Shown: piece after piece, positions 16,630-26,086 of the stretch
How the letters are laid out: each line of letters begins with the position of its first letter
Position numbering within the stretch: the stretch's first letter is position 1
DNA from: Parapedobacter lycopersici
GTDB taxonomy: Bacteria > Bacteroidota > Bacteroidia > Sphingobacteriales > Sphingobacteriaceae
Length of the DNA stretch: 64,000 nucleotides
Direction: 5' to 3'
Assembly (NCBI RefSeq): GCF_024643285.1
Contig: NZ_JAMSLW010000001.1
Span: forward strand, 434,001 to 498,000
Notes under the pieces: generated by a model
Databases searched by the model: none
Told to the model about the DNA's origin: nothing
Seen by the model: the letters and a program-made list of their open reading frames with translations, nothing else
Position numbers and translations under genes: made by a program

Positions 16630-17895
16630 TTAATTAACGGGACGAAAATCGCCATCACGGAACTGCAATATCCAGATGTGGTGATTTACATAGCCCCAGG
16701 CCGGGTTGTATTTAAATGTAAAGGTATTATGTAGTCCGTTATATGTTTCATCTTGTATATGAGACTTATATTCAGCTCCGTACTTAGCCAGCAAGCTTCC
16801 GAAATAATAAGCGGCATCGTACCCCTTGTAGGCAAATTCCGTGGGTGTGATACCGAATTCGGAACGATAGCGTGAATCGAATTCCTGGGTACGTTTGTCG
16901 CCTTTATTCACATAAAACGATGACGTTACACTGGCGCGGAATCCAGCAAGACCATCAATTTCGTCGAAATCGAGTTTGGTCCAGTTGGGATGACCGAACA
17001 AGCGGATATCATACGAAAGCTCATCACGCAACGTCCGCAGATTGGCCAGGATGGGTGAAATCAGGTATTTGTTGGTTGTGCCCATCACCAATAGATTTTT
17101 CCCTGACAGGTGTATGCTGCTTTCCAGACTGGCCTGGTCATTCACATTTGCGATGTCGATACGGCTATTGAGTTGCCGGACCCGGGCTTTCAGCGGATCC
17201 AGAAACTGGCGGCTTGCTGCATCTTCTGTTTGATAAAATAACACCACATCGCCAGTTTGATATTCGTTTACAATATGTGTAGCCAGCGCCTCTACGTGCG
17301 CCATAAGGGGGGCAGTAAGTGTCACCAGGTTAGGCAAGTCAAATTCCGAAGGCATACTGGCTGCTAATGGCGAAATCTGCAATACACTACTGTCGAGTGA
17401 TGCGTTATAGCCAAATACCTGAATTTCTTTAGGATAAACCGGTCCAACTACCAACGTAGCCTGCTGTACCTGATCCGTTTTCGCAATCCGGGCATTTTCT
17501 GCGACATCATCCCGCGTGTCCAGCACATCCACTTTAAAATTAACTCCCTGTGCCGACAAAGCGTCGAGCCCCAGCTTGAACCCCTGGTAAAAATCCAGGG
17601 CCAGTGCTGATCTGCGAATATCAACAGTGCTGGGCGCATGCTGATTTGCTTTGTCCAGCTGAAAAGGCAGTAAGAGTGCAATTTGATTAGCGTCTATTTC
17701 AGCGGTTTCCTTTATGGCATCTTTTTCGCGTTCCTCCGCTGTGGTTGTTTCGCGTTTTGGTTCAGTTTGACTTCCCGCAGGGCGAAGCACCCGGATTCGG
17801 GGTGTACAGCCAACAGCCAGCAGCAGCAAGATGACGATAAGAAAGCTACTCCCATTCAATGGTAGCCGGTGGTTTCGAACTGATATCATAGACAA
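16630..17895 (-). CDS. Periplasmic-binding-fold (type 1) lipoprotein
   Basis: An exported lipoprotein of up to 421 residues. The hydrophobic stretch [14 protein letters not shown] puts the lipid-modified cysteine at residue 30. A charged linker follows, then a type 1 periplasmic-binding (LIVBP / Peripla_BP_6-like) fold: [40 protein letters not shown], and [16 protein letters not shown]. Such proteins are usually labelled amino-acid ABC substrate-binding proteins, but no permease or ATPase genes are near; an LpoA-like envelope role is another option. The ATG at 17895 (or 17889) lies inside guaA, giving a 44-50 nt overlap. A TTG at 17859 would leave the signal without positive charge, so the overlapping start is preferred. 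Confidence 0.75.
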   Translation of the reverse strand: MSMISVRNHRLPLNGSSFLIVILLLLAVGCTPRIRVLRPAGSQTEPKRETTTAEEREKDAIKETAEIDANQIALLLPFQLDKANQHAPSTVDIRRSALALDFYQGFKLGLDALSAQGVNFKVDVLDTRDDVAENARIAKTDQVQQATLVVGPVYPKEIQVFGYNASLDSSVLQISPLAASMPSEFDLPNLVTLTAPLMAHVEALATHIVNEYQTGDVVLFYQTEDAASRQFLDPLKARVRQLNSRIDIANVNDQASLESSIHLSGKNLLVMGTTNKYLISPILANLRTLRDELSYDIRLFGHPNWTKLDFDEIDGLAGFRASVTSSFYVNKGDKRTQEFDSRYRSEFGITPTEFAYKGYDAAYYFGSLLAKYGAEYKSHIQDETYNGLHNTFTFKYNPAWGYVNHHIWILQFRDGDFRPVN

Positions 17896-19399
17896 CCCTA
17901 TTTATCCCTTTTACGTGATTAATGATTTCGTTGGATATTTTCGCTAATAACGCATAAGGCAGGTGAACCCAGTCTGCTGTCATTCCGTCCAGTGATCCTA
18001 CGGCACGCAGGGCTACTACATGCTCATAGGTTCGCTCATCACCCATTACACCAACCGACTGCACGGGAAGGAAAATCGTCCCGGCCTGCCACACTTGATC
18101 ATACCAACCTGATTCGCGCAGGTTACGGATATAAATCTCATCAGCCTCCTGCAAAATCCGTACCTTTTCTGCTGTAATCTCTCCCAGAATCCGGATAGCC
18201 AGGCCCGGCCCGGGAAAAGGATGCCTGCCAAGAATATTCGGTGCAATGCCGAGTGATTTTCCAACGCGGCGTACTTCATCTTTAAAAAGTGTATTCAACG
18301 GCTCCACCACTTTCAGTTTCATGAAGTCCGGGAGCCCTCCCACGTTGTGGTGTGATTTGATCGTTGCCGAAGGGCCCTTTACCGATATAGACTCGATAAC
18401 ATCGGGGTAAATGGTACCCTGTCCGAGCCACTTTACTTCAATACCCTGCGGGAGTTCCGCCTGGATGGCTTGTGCTGCTGCATCAAATTCATCTATGAAG
18501 GCAGCACCGATAATCTTTCGCTTCCGTTCAGGTTCGCTGGCACCTGCCAGTTTTTCGTAAAACCGGTCCTTGGCATTTACGCCTTTGATATTAAGCCCCA
18601 TATGCTGGTAGGATTCCAGCACTTGTTCATACTCGTCTTTCCGTAATAATCCATGGTCCACAAAAACGCAATGCAGGTTTTTGCCGATTGCCTGATGAAG
18701 CAGTACTGCAGCAACGGTAGAATCGACCCCCCCTGATAATGCCATAATTACATGGTCATTACCTAGTTTTTCCTTCAGCGATGACACAGTTGTTTCCACA
18801 AATGCATCAGCTGTCCAGTCCGGTGTACAGCCACAGATATCGATGACAAAATTTTTCAGCAACGTGGTACCATCCGTACTATGGGTAACTTCCGGGTGAA
18901 ACTGAATCCCATATGTACGGGTACCCTTAACGTGGTAAGCTGCTACTCGAACCTTATTTGTGCTTGCGATGATTTCAAAATGATCTGGAATCACCGATAT
19001 TGTATCACCATGGGACATCCATACCTGGGAATCCACCGGAATATCCGTTAATAAGGGGTGGGTATGATCTACATGCTGCAGATGTGCTCGGCCATACTCA
19101 CGTATCGTGGAGGCCACTACATTTCCTCCTGAATGCTGCGCCATATACTGTGCTCCATAACAGACACCCAAAACGGGAAACTGATTCTGTAACGTGCGGA
19201 AATCGATCTGCGGTGCATCTTCCTGACGTACCGAGTACGGACTTCCTGAGAGAATAATCCCCCGTACTTCTTCCGTATTCCACTCGGGTAGGTGGTTATA
19301 CGGATGGATTTCACAATATACATTCAACTCCCTTACCCGTCTAGCGATCAGCTGGGTATACTGGGAGCCGAAATCAATGATAATGATTTTTTCTGGCAT
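17846..19399 (-). CDS. guaA: GMP synthase (glutamine-hydrolysing)
   Basis: A 517-residue enzyme that converts XMP to GMP using ATP and glutamine, the last step of guanine nucleotide synthesis. The N-terminal class I glutamine amidotransferase has Cys80 in GVCYGAQ and His168/Glu170 in FHPEVTHS. The ATP-pyrophosphatase domain carries the PP-loop SGGVDS at 222-227. The C-terminal dimerisation domain ends in the family tail PPATIEWE. Length and domain order match bacterial GuaA. It lies 29 nt downstream of the symporter gene and overlaps the following lipoprotein start. Confidence 0.97.
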   Translation of the reverse strand: MPEKIIIIDFGSQYTQLIARRVRELNVYCEIHPYNHLPEWNTEEVRGIILSGSPYSVRQEDAPQIDFRTLQNQFPVLGVCYGAQYMAQHSGGNVVASTIREYGRAHLQHVDHTHPLLTDIPVDSQVWMSHGDTISVIPDHFEIIASTNKVRVAAYHVKGTRTYGIQFHPEVTHSTDGTTLLKNFVIDICGCTPDWTADAFVETTVSSLKEKLGNDHVIMALSGGVDSTVAAVLLHQAIGKNLHCVFVDHGLLRKDEYEQVLESYQHMGLNIKGVNAKDRFYEKLAGASEPERKRKIIGAAFIDEFDAAAQAIQAELPQGIEVKWLGQGTIYPDVIESISVKGPSATIKSHHNVGGLPDFMKLKVVEPLNTLFKDEVRRVGKSLGIAPNILGRHPFPGPGLAIRILGEITAEKVRILQEADEIYIRNLRESGWYDQVWQAGTIFLPVQSVGVMGDERTYEHVVALRAVGSLDGMTADWVHLPYALLAKISNEIINHVKGINRVVYDISSKPPATIEWE

Positions 19400-19428
19400 G
19401 GGCCAAAGGTACGTATTAGGCGGGAAAT

Positions 19429-20868
19429 TTATGGCGCCTGTCTTTCTTTATTTTCCTTCCAATGGTTGGCATTTTTGATATTGTCCGCAACAAAAACGGG
19501 GTCCTTACCCTGCTTTTTCTGTTCGTGATAATCCTTAAGTATACGCAACGCCGGTTTGCGGAGCAGTAGGATCGCAATGAGATTGAGCCAGGCCATTAAG
19601 CCCACGCCGATGTCACCTAAAGTCCAGGCAGTCTCTGCGGTTTTTACACAACCGTAATAGGTAGCACCAAGGATCAACACCCGAAGCACCCAAACAGCCC
19701 ATTTATGACGCCCCTGCCTGTCAAGGTAGCTTAGGTTGGTCTCCGCCATGTAGTAATATGCCATGATTGTGGTAAAGACAAAAAAGAACAACGCAAGCGC
19801 GACAAATCCAGCACCAAGTGCGGGAAAATGGTGCGCAACCGCCAGTTGTGTATATTCAGCTCCTATCCCGGCTCCGGGTATGTTTTCAACCAGATAGCCC
19901 CCTGACGGGTTTTGGACATTGTACTTACCGGTAAAGAGAATCATAAAGGCCGTGGCAGTGCAAACGAAAAGTGTATCTACATACACCGAAAATGCCTGTA
20001 CCAGCCCTTGCTTGGCGGGATGGGTTACCTCAGCCGCAGCCGCTGCATGGGGCGCGGTGCCCTGGCCCGCCTCATTGGAATAAATGCCGCGTTTTACACC
20101 CCATGAAACAGCCATTCCCATAATCCCACCAAAGGCAGGTTCCAGATCAAAGGCCGATCGGAAAATCAGTCCGATAACAGCGGGTATCTGCGTAAAGTTA
20201 AAGGCGATAATTACAAGCGCCATTAGAATATACCCCCCTGCCATAAATGGAACTACAATTTCGGCAACCTTACCGATGCGCTTTACCCCGCCGACAATGA
20301 TCAGTCCGAGCAGCACTACAAGTGCCAAGCCGGTATATGACACGGGGATATTAAACGCATTATGGACACCAAGCGCAATACTGTTACTCTGTACACCGGG
20401 CAAAAAAATAGCTGTACTCAATATTGTTGCAAATGCAAATAGCACAGCATACCATCGCATGCCCAGCCCCTTTTCGATATAAAACGCCGGACCGCCACGA
20501 TACTGGCCATCTTTTACTTCTTTGTAAAGCTGGCCTAAGGCGGCCTCAACATAGGCGGATGCAGCACCGAGGAATGCAATGAGCCACATCCAAAATACAG
20601 CGCCCGGTCCGCCGAAAGCGATGGCGGTGGCAACACCGGCGATATTTCCAGTGCCAATGCGGCCGGAAAGCGCCATCGCAAAGGCCTGAAAGGAGGAAAC
20701 TCCTTTCGCCGATGCGCCCCCTCCGAATAATAATCTGACCATGTCTTTCAGGTATCTCACCTGTAAAAATCGGGTAGCGACGGAAAAATAAATCCCCACA
20801 CCTAGGCATAATGCTACAAGGGCATCGCTCCAGACTACGTTGTAAATTGTTTTGATTACTTCATCCAT
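19429..20868 (-). CDS. Sodium:alanine (amino acid carrier) symporter, AGCS family
   Basis: A 479-residue inner-membrane protein of the alanine or glycine:cation symporter family. Visible landmarks are the N-terminal [21 protein letters not shown], the motif [28 protein letters not shown] that lines the substrate and Na+ site, and [23 protein letters not shown]. These match AlsT/DagA-type carriers that import alanine or glycine with sodium. It is the first gene of the four-gene minus-strand run with guaA, the lipoprotein gene and the methyltransferase. A functional link to guaA is not obvious and the shared transcript may only be positional. Confidence 0.92.
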   Translation of the reverse strand: MDEVIKTIYNVVWSDALVALCLGVGIYFSVATRFLQVRYLKDMVRLLFGGGASAKGVSSFQAFAMALSGRIGTGNIAGVATAIAFGGPGAVFWMWLIAFLGAASAYVEAALGQLYKEVKDGQYRGGPAFYIEKGLGMRWYAVLFAFATILSTAIFLPGVQSNSIALGVHNAFNIPVSYTGLALVVLLGLIIVGGVKRIGKVAEIVVPFMAGGYILMALVIIAFNFTQIPAVIGLIFRSAFDLEPAFGGIMGMAVSWGVKRGIYSNEAGQGTAPHAAAAAEVTHPAKQGLVQAFSVYVDTLFVCTATAFMILFTGKYNVQNPSGGYLVENIPGAGIGAEYTQLAVAHHFPALGAGFVALALFFFVFTTIMAYYYMAETNLSYLDRQGRHKWAVWVLRVLILGATYYGCVKTAETAWTLGDIGVGLMAWLNLIAILLLRKPALRILKDYHEQKKQGKDPVFVADNIKNANHWKENKERQAP

Positions 20869-20910
20869 AGGTTGGTTATTGGTTAGTATGCTTGACTAGT
20901 GTTAAAATAA

Positions 20911-20950
20911 AAAACCCGCCGATACCTTAGCCGGGGTATGGCGGGCTATA
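20911..20950 (-). terminator. Rho-independent terminator after fbaA
   Basis: On the minus strand a long GC-rich stem (CCCGCCATACC with GGTATCGGCGGG, one bulge) is followed by TTTTTTATTTT. It lies about 20 nt after the aldolase stop and separates it from the symporter gene. Confidence 0.9.
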
Positions 20951-20967
20951 ATACGAGGAGTACTCAA

Positions 20968-22047
20968 CTACAGTTTATTGTTGACGTTTACCGCATTCAG
21001 TTCTTCAAATGCCTGTGTGAGTCGTTTTACAAAATTTTCTTCCCCCTTACGTAACCAGACACGTGGATCGTAATATTTTTTATTCGGCGAATCGGGGCCA
21101 TCGGGATTTCCGATCTGGCTTTGCAGGTAGCCTTCGTTTTTCTGGTAATAGTTCCGCACACCATCCCAGAAGGCCCACTGCATATCGGTATCGATATTCA
21201 TTTTAATTGCACCATAGGAAATGGCTTCCTCGATCTCGGCAGGTGACGAACCTGACCCGCCATGAAACACGAAGTTAATCGGCTTTTCGGCTTTCAATCC
21301 GTATTTCTCGCGGACATATTGCTGGGAGTTATGCAGAATGATCGGCTGCAATTTTACATTTCCTGGTTTGTAAACGCCATGGACATTACCAAAAGCAGCC
21401 GCTATTGTAAACTTATCGCTTACCTGACTGAGTGCTTCGTAAGCATAAGCTACCTCTTCTGGCTGGGTATAGAGCCGGGCGCTGTCTACGTCAGTATTAT
21501 CCACGCCGTCTTCTTCCCCCCCAGTAACACCCAGTTCAATTTCGATGGTCATACCAAGCGGTTTCATCCGCTCCAGGTATTGCTGGGATATAGCTATATT
21601 TTCCTCGATAGGTTCCTCGGAGAGGTCGAGCATATGTGATGAAAACAAGGGTTTTCTATGTTGTGCAAAAAAACGCTCACCATGTTCCAGCAATCCATCA
21701 ACCCACGGCAGCAACTTTTTTGCCGCATGATCGGTGTGCAGGATCACCGCTACACCATAATGTTCAGCAAGGAGATGTACGTGCTGCGCGGCGGAAACAC
21801 CACCAAGGACACAGGCTTGCAACTGGTCATTGTTCATGGATTTTCCTGCATAGAACTGTGCACCTCCATTCGAGAGCTGAATCATCACGGGTGAATTGAC
21901 TGCCTTGGCAGTTTCCATAACGGCATTGATGGAATCGGTGCCGATAACATTGACCGCTGGCAAAGCAAAACGATGGGTTTTGGCTGCTTCAAATAATTCC
22001 TGAACAGCATCGCCGGTGACTACCCCTTTAAAATTTTTCAAACTCAT
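20968..22047 (-). CDS. fbaA: Class II fructose-bisphosphate aldolase
   Basis: A 359-residue zinc-dependent aldolase that interconverts fructose 1,6-bisphosphate with dihydroxyacetone phosphate and glyceraldehyde 3-phosphate. The motif HTDHA at 104-108 gives the catalytic Asp106 and a zinc His107. A glutamate-rich loop (IEIELGVTGGEEDGVDN), NVHG (second zinc His), FHGGSGS and MNIDTDMQWAFWDG complete the class IIA signature. Length matches E. coli FbaA. The gene is transcribed alone, with its own terminator. A -7 element (22071-22078) and an inverted repeat (22051-22070) lie directly upstream and may control it. Confidence 0.96.
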   Translation of the reverse strand: MSLKNFKGVVTGDAVQELFEAAKTHRFALPAVNVIGTDSINAVMETAKAVNSPVMIQLSNGGAQFYAGKSMNNDQLQACVLGGVSAAQHVHLLAEHYGVAVILHTDHAAKKLLPWVDGLLEHGERFFAQHRKPLFSSHMLDLSEEPIEENIAISQQYLERMKPLGMTIEIELGVTGGEEDGVDNTDVDSARLYTQPEEVAYAYEALSQVSDKFTIAAAFGNVHGVYKPGNVKLQPIILHNSQQYVREKYGLKAEKPINFVFHGGSGSSPAEIEEAISYGAIKMNIDTDMQWAFWDGVRNYYQKNEGYLQSQIGNPDGPDSPNKKYYDPRVWLRKGEENFVKRLTQAFEELNAVNVNNKL

Positions 22048-22050
22048 AAT

Positions 22051-22078
22051 ACGCTATCTTGGTATAGCGTCAAAATTA
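22051..22078 (-). promoter_or_regulatory. fbaA -7 element followed by operator-like inverted repeat
   Basis: On the minus strand TAATTTTG (22078-22071) is an exact TAnnTTTG match. It abuts the inverted repeat ACGCTAT-N6-ATAGCGT (22070-22051), which ends 3 nt before the ATG. The repeat covers the expected transcription start, a usual place for a repressor site. No regulator is identified. Confidence 0.4.
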
Positions 22079-22131
22079 GTATTATTTTTCAAATCCGCCA
22101 ATCCGGTCCGGTGAATTAAATGCATGAAAAA

Positions 22132-22156
22132 GCCCGGTCGTTAAATAAGACCGGGC
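22132..22156 (-). terminator. Rho-independent terminator after the TonB receptor
   Basis: An 8-bp GC-rich stem GCCCGGTC/GACCGGGC (22132-22139 and 22149-22156). Read on the minus strand it is followed by TTTTT. It lies about 70 nt past the receptor stop. Confidence 0.8.
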
Positions 22157-22226
22157 AATTCCATGTGTGTGTTATCGGCAAAGCATACCAACGCCTAACA
22201 TGGCGGGACGCTAAACCGTATACACA

Positions 22227-24326
22227 TTAGTATGCGATTGACACCCCACCATAGAAATTACGTCCGGCAGCGGTATTGAAAAACCGTCCGCCAAACGCGT
22301 TGATATCATTACCCAGGCTATAACGCTGATTGAGTAAATTATCGGCACCGACAAAAAACTGCAGATTGAGACGGTTACCCATGGGTTTCGTCCAGCTCAC
22401 TTTAGCCTGTAACAGATGATAAGCATCGGCAAAAAAACTGTTCGCATCGTCCAGCGGAATAGCCGATGTATAGTTGTGCATGACATATGCACGTAGATCA
22501 AATGGAAATAAAAACAGCACGTTACTTACTACCGACTCTGCCGGCACACCGGTTAATTTATTGCCACTGAAGTCATTGTCGGCCACTTGGTAATCACCAA
22601 ATCGGAAGTGACTTAATGTAAGATTGGTTCCTATCTGCAGACCACGTAACCAGCTGGACTGACGTGGCTCAACTGCCCATACCGATACCGACAGTTCAGT
22701 ACCCAATTGCTTCACTCCTCCGGCATTACTGAAAAATTCCGCTCCGCCCTCATCAAGCTGACGGATAATTGCGTCTTCCATACGGTAATAGAATACCGAA
22801 CCGTCAAGGAACACGCGTCTGTTACGGTTCTGCCACCGGAACCCGGTTTCATAATTCCAGCCTGTCTCGGCTTCCAGTGCCGTGTTTACCACTTGATCCG
22901 AAGAGCGTACTTCTGCTGTGGTTGGTGGCGAATACCCGCGGGAAACAGACGCTCTCCAGGCAAATTGAGGTGTAATCAGGTAGGACAAGGCAGCTCTTGG
23001 CATCCATTCGGCATCAAAATTCCGATCGGTATAATTCGGATCCCCTCCCCCTGGAAAAATAGCGCGGAAGGCATAACGGTAATAATTCAGACTCAATGAG
23101 GTCTCCAATGACAGCTTGTCATATAAATCTGCGCTAAACCGGGCAAAATAAAAATGCTGAGCATTTTTCAGTGCATCTGCAGCCTGCTCATCACCCCGTT
23201 CCCCACCGTTGTTGTCGTAATTGTAGATATCGGCCCGTCCGCGCTGCCACTCTACTCCAGCATTGGCGCGCCAGGTAAATACACCGGATTTTCCATCAGC
23301 ATAATCCAGGTAAGTCCGGAAACCAAAGTTATATTCGTCTCGAACTTCGTAATTAGTAATAAAAGGGTTGCTGAAATCGGTGCGCAATCCAAATACACTG
23401 GCTACATGACGGAGTTTGGGAGTCAGCTGTGCATTGTGTACAAGTCCGCCAATTAATGTCTTATTGATAATGCCTGCTTGTTGTTCGAGGGCACCTGGAT
23501 TAGGCCCGCCAGGCGGGCGGGCCAAACGGGGGTCCTCCTGAAACTGTGCCAGGTTTAATCCGCCTGGGGTACGGTACTGCAAGTCCGAATACAGGGCTAA
23601 CAAACGGAGTTCATTGCCCGGGCGGTATTTCCATCGCTGAACAGTCTGAAAAGAGGCTCTTTTCATCGCGGAGTTCTGACGATAACCATCCGAGCGCTGG
23701 TATGCCTGATTGAAACTGAACTGGTACTTCGATGATGGCTGCATATCTGCATTCAGTTGCTGATGGAACAATCCGTAAGAACCGCCATTGACACGCAGCG
23801 ATGCCTCGTTGCTCTGCTCGGTCATTCCGTCAGGGCGAATCAATACTACACCTCCCGAGTTTGCGCCGAACAAGCTGCCATCTGGACCTTTTAATATTTC
23901 GATCTTATCCATGCTGCCTACATCCAGCAGATTGAGATAGGTATTTCCCCCTGCGTCCGTTAGGGGAATCTCATCCAGGTAGACCTTTACATTGCGCACG
24001 CCAAAAGGTGACCGAAGTAAACTTCCGCGGATTGATAACCGATAGCTACCAGGGGAACGTTCTTCCATGCGCACGCCCGGTACCGTGTTTAGAGCCGGAA
24101 TAAGTGTGACACCACTTTGGTTTTCCAGCGTGCTGTTTGCTACAACTCCGGCAGATGTCGTAAGACGTAGTAACGGTTGCTCCACGAAATAAGCCTTAAC
24201 CATTACTTCATTAAGCAGTGTGGTGTCCTGTTCCTGCGAAAAAGCGGGAACGGCCAGTAGGCCTCCCATAAAAAATAATAATGCCCCGGCCGGACCGGCG
24301 ACAGAAAATCGGTTTACGATAGACAT
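22227..24326 (-). CDS. TonB-dependent outer-membrane receptor
   Basis: A 699-residue outer-membrane transporter. A signal peptide ends near AFSQ (about residue 30). The plug domain has the features LNTVPGVRMEERSPGSYRLSIRGSLLRSPFGVRNVKVYLDEIPLTDAGG and IEILKGPDGSLFGANSGG, and a 22-strand barrel follows, ending GGVSIAY. There is no N-terminal signalling domain and no carboxypeptidase-like domain, so it is not a SusC protein. The SPFGVRNVKVYLD pattern recalls iron-citrate or siderophore receptors, but substrate is unproven. No sigma/anti-sigma pair or ABC importer lies nearby. Thiamine receptors also belong to this superfamily, and I saw no riboswitch upstream of this gene. Confidence 0.88.
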   Translation of the reverse strand: MSIVNRFSVAGPAGALLFFMGGLLAVPAFSQEQDTTLLNEVMVKAYFVEQPLLRLTTSAGVVANSTLENQSGVTLIPALNTVPGVRMEERSPGSYRLSIRGSLLRSPFGVRNVKVYLDEIPLTDAGGNTYLNLLDVGSMDKIEILKGPDGSLFGANSGGVVLIRPDGMTEQSNEASLRVNGGSYGLFHQQLNADMQPSSKYQFSFNQAYQRSDGYRQNSAMKRASFQTVQRWKYRPGNELRLLALYSDLQYRTPGGLNLAQFQEDPRLARPPGGPNPGALEQQAGIINKTLIGGLVHNAQLTPKLRHVASVFGLRTDFSNPFITNYEVRDEYNFGFRTYLDYADGKSGVFTWRANAGVEWQRGRADIYNYDNNGGERGDEQAADALKNAQHFYFARFSADLYDKLSLETSLSLNYYRYAFRAIFPGGGDPNYTDRNFDAEWMPRAALSYLITPQFAWRASVSRGYSPPTTAEVRSSDQVVNTALEAETGWNYETGFRWQNRNRRVFLDGSVFYYRMEDAIIRQLDEGGAEFFSNAGGVKQLGTELSVSVWAVEPRQSSWLRGLQIGTNLTLSHFRFGDYQVADNDFSGNKLTGVPAESVVSNVLFLFPFDLRAYVMHNYTSAIPLDDANSFFADAYHLLQAKVSWTKPMGNRLNLQFFVGADNLLNQRYSLGNDINAFGGRFFNTAAGRNFYGGVSIAY

Positions 24327-24518
24327 AAATATTGATTGGATTGCGGCAGTGACAACTGAAATTCGACTGATGTCATTCCATTAATAAATGATATAGTAAT
24401 CTTATTGTTTAAATGTGCAATAATACACAACTGTATCCATTAATCAGAATTTGTAACGAAAATTAAACTATTCATCCGGAATGCGGTCTAATTGGCAGAT
24501 TTATTAAAGAATTGAGTC

Positions 24519-25160
24519 ATGAAAATCAACTATTCAATACTGCTCGCGTTTTGTATAATCAACTTCATGGCGACCGCCCAGGATAGCATTCGTCATATTT
24601 CAAAACTGGAAATCGGCAAGAAGAAAAAGGAGGTTTTTTCCGGAAGGGACTCTACAATAACCCTCCATATTGACACCCTGATCATGCATGACCGTGCACA
24701 GCTTGTGTTCCTCGGAAAAAAACAGGTTACATTGACGGCTGATCACGTTGTAATGGATAAGCGTGCTTACATTTTTGGAACCGACGGTAAAAACAACGGA
24801 ACGGATTTCGAGATCGATATGCGCTTTAGTGAATTAGGCGCACTCTATGTGCTTGCAGGTGGACAGGACGCTGCAAACAACGGGTCGCGCACCTATCCCA
24901 ACGGGGATGGTGGGACGGTGAATATGACTTATCGCAAAACGGGTATCATGCCCCAGACCGAAGATCGGAAGGCGCCGCATTACCTACGGATTGATACCCG
25001 GGCAGGCGGATATCGCGGAACCCCTCAAAATGAACTGCGTAACATTTACGGTCTGATTAACAGTGGTCCGGCAGGACGTCCATTGGGTCGCTTGTCACAA
25101 GGAACGGTGTACTCCGGTTCAGCCGGCACTGATGGCAAAAGTCACATAACCGCCAAGTAA
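24519..25160 (+). CDS. Secreted protein of unknown function
   Basis: A 213-residue protein with a clear Sec signal peptide (SILLAFCIINFMATAQ, cleavage near residue 21). The mature part begins with a basic patch (LEIGKKKKEVF) and then alternates short beta-strand-like segments (STITLHIDTLIMHDRAQLVFLG, VTLTADHVVMDKRAYIFG), suggesting a beta-helix or beta-sandwich. Its last third is rich in Gly, Asn and Ser. I do not recognise the family. It is alone on its strand: divergent from the TonB receptor (192 nt apart) and convergent with the TIGR01777 gene (17 nt between stops). Codon use looks like its neighbours, so recent transfer is not suggested. Confidence 0.6.
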   Translation: MKINYSILLAFCIINFMATAQDSIRHISKLEIGKKKKEVFSGRDSTITLHIDTLIMHDRAQLVFLGKKQVTLTADHVVMDKRAYIFGTDGKNNGTDFEIDMRFSELGALYVLAGGQDAANNGSRTYPNGDGGTVNMTYRKTGIMPQTEDRKAPHYLRIDTRAGGYRGTPQNELRNIYGLINSGPAGRPLGRLSQGTVYSGSAGTDGKSHITAK

Positions 25161-25177
25161 TCCAAAATAACACCCTC

Positions 25178-26086
25178 TTAAAGCGAGGCGATAGCTTGGT
25201 TAATCTCCGGATAGGTAAAGCGGAAACCAGTATTCTGTATTTTATCGGCCGATACACGGGTGCTGCTCAGCAATAATTCGCTCATTTGTCCCAAGACAGC
25301 TTTCAGTATAAACGTGGGGATACGGGGCAACCATATACGTTTATCAAGATGGTTTCCGATGGCATGCAAGAGCGTCGTCAGTTGAATCTGCTGGGGAGCT
25401 ACCATATTGTAGACGCCATGTATGCCGTTGTGTTCCATTGCAAATAAATATAAGGCAACAGCATCGTCTATGTGAACCCACGGCATCCATTGCCTGCCTG
25501 TACCCGGTACGGCACCCAAACCTGTTTTTATAAACTTTACAAGTTTGGGGTACATGCCGCCAGCCGTTGCAAGTACTGCGCCGCTTCGGAGCGAGACTGT
25601 GCGTAATCCCAATCTTCTGCCTTCGGCTACCGCCTGTTCCCAAGCCAGGCAAAGCCGCCCAAGGAAATCATTGGCGGGCAACTTATCTTCCGTCATCAAT
25701 TCATCGCCCCGATGGCTATAATATCCGGTGGCAGCGGCTGACACTACGGTATTGACAGTATGCTCCCGATTCTCAAGCAACCGGTAAAGTAATCCGATGG
25801 ATTGGACATGGCTATCGTAAATTGCTTGTTTCCGGTGTTTACTCCACGGCTGGGCACCAATGTTTTCACCGGCAAGGTGGATAATTGCCTGCACTCCGCT
25901 TAAACAACGTTCATCAACCTGTCCACTGTCAGTATCCCATTGAAAAAAACGGACAGCCGACGAGCGATGTTGCTGTTCACCCCTGCTCAGCCCATGAACG
26001 GTATAACCCCGGTTGATCAGCGCATCAATCAATGCGGTACCGATCAGCCCGGTGGCCCCGGTTACTAGCACGCTTTTTCGTATCAT
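25178..26086 (-). CDS. TIGR01777-family SDR protein (YfcH-like)
   Basis: A 302-residue extended short-chain dehydrogenase-like protein. VLVTGATGLIGTALIDALINRGYTVHGLSR is an intact NAD(P)-binding Rossmann start. The segments IIHLAGENIGAQPWSKHRKQAIYDSHVQS, LRSGAVLATAGG and QWMPWVHIDDAVALYLFAMEH are characteristic of TIGR01777/YfcH. The C-terminal DUF1731-like part (LLSSTRVSADKIQNTGFRFTYP) is present. Function of the family is not established. Its ATG shares one base with the stop of the upstream SDR gene (TAATG arrangement), so the two are co-translated, divergent from the cryptochrome gene. Confidence 0.9.
   Translation of the reverse strand: MIRKSVLVTGATGLIGTALIDALINRGYTVHGLSRGEQQHRSSAVRFFQWDTDSGQVDERCLSGVQAIIHLAGENIGAQPWSKHRKQAIYDSHVQSIGLLYRLLENREHTVNTVVSAAATGYYSHRGDELMTEDKLPANDFLGRLCLAWEQAVAEGRRLGLRTVSLRSGAVLATAGGMYPKLVKFIKTGLGAVPGTGRQWMPWVHIDDAVALYLFAMEHNGIHGVYNMVAPQQIQLTTLLHAIGNHLDKRIWLPRIPTFILKAVLGQMSELLLSSTRVSADKIQNTGFRFTYPEINQAIASL

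Noticed and set aside
22227-24326. TonB receptor as the missing thiamine receptor partner of pnuT
   Set aside because: It has no TPP riboswitch, lies 8 kb away on the other strand, and its plug resembles iron-type receptors more.
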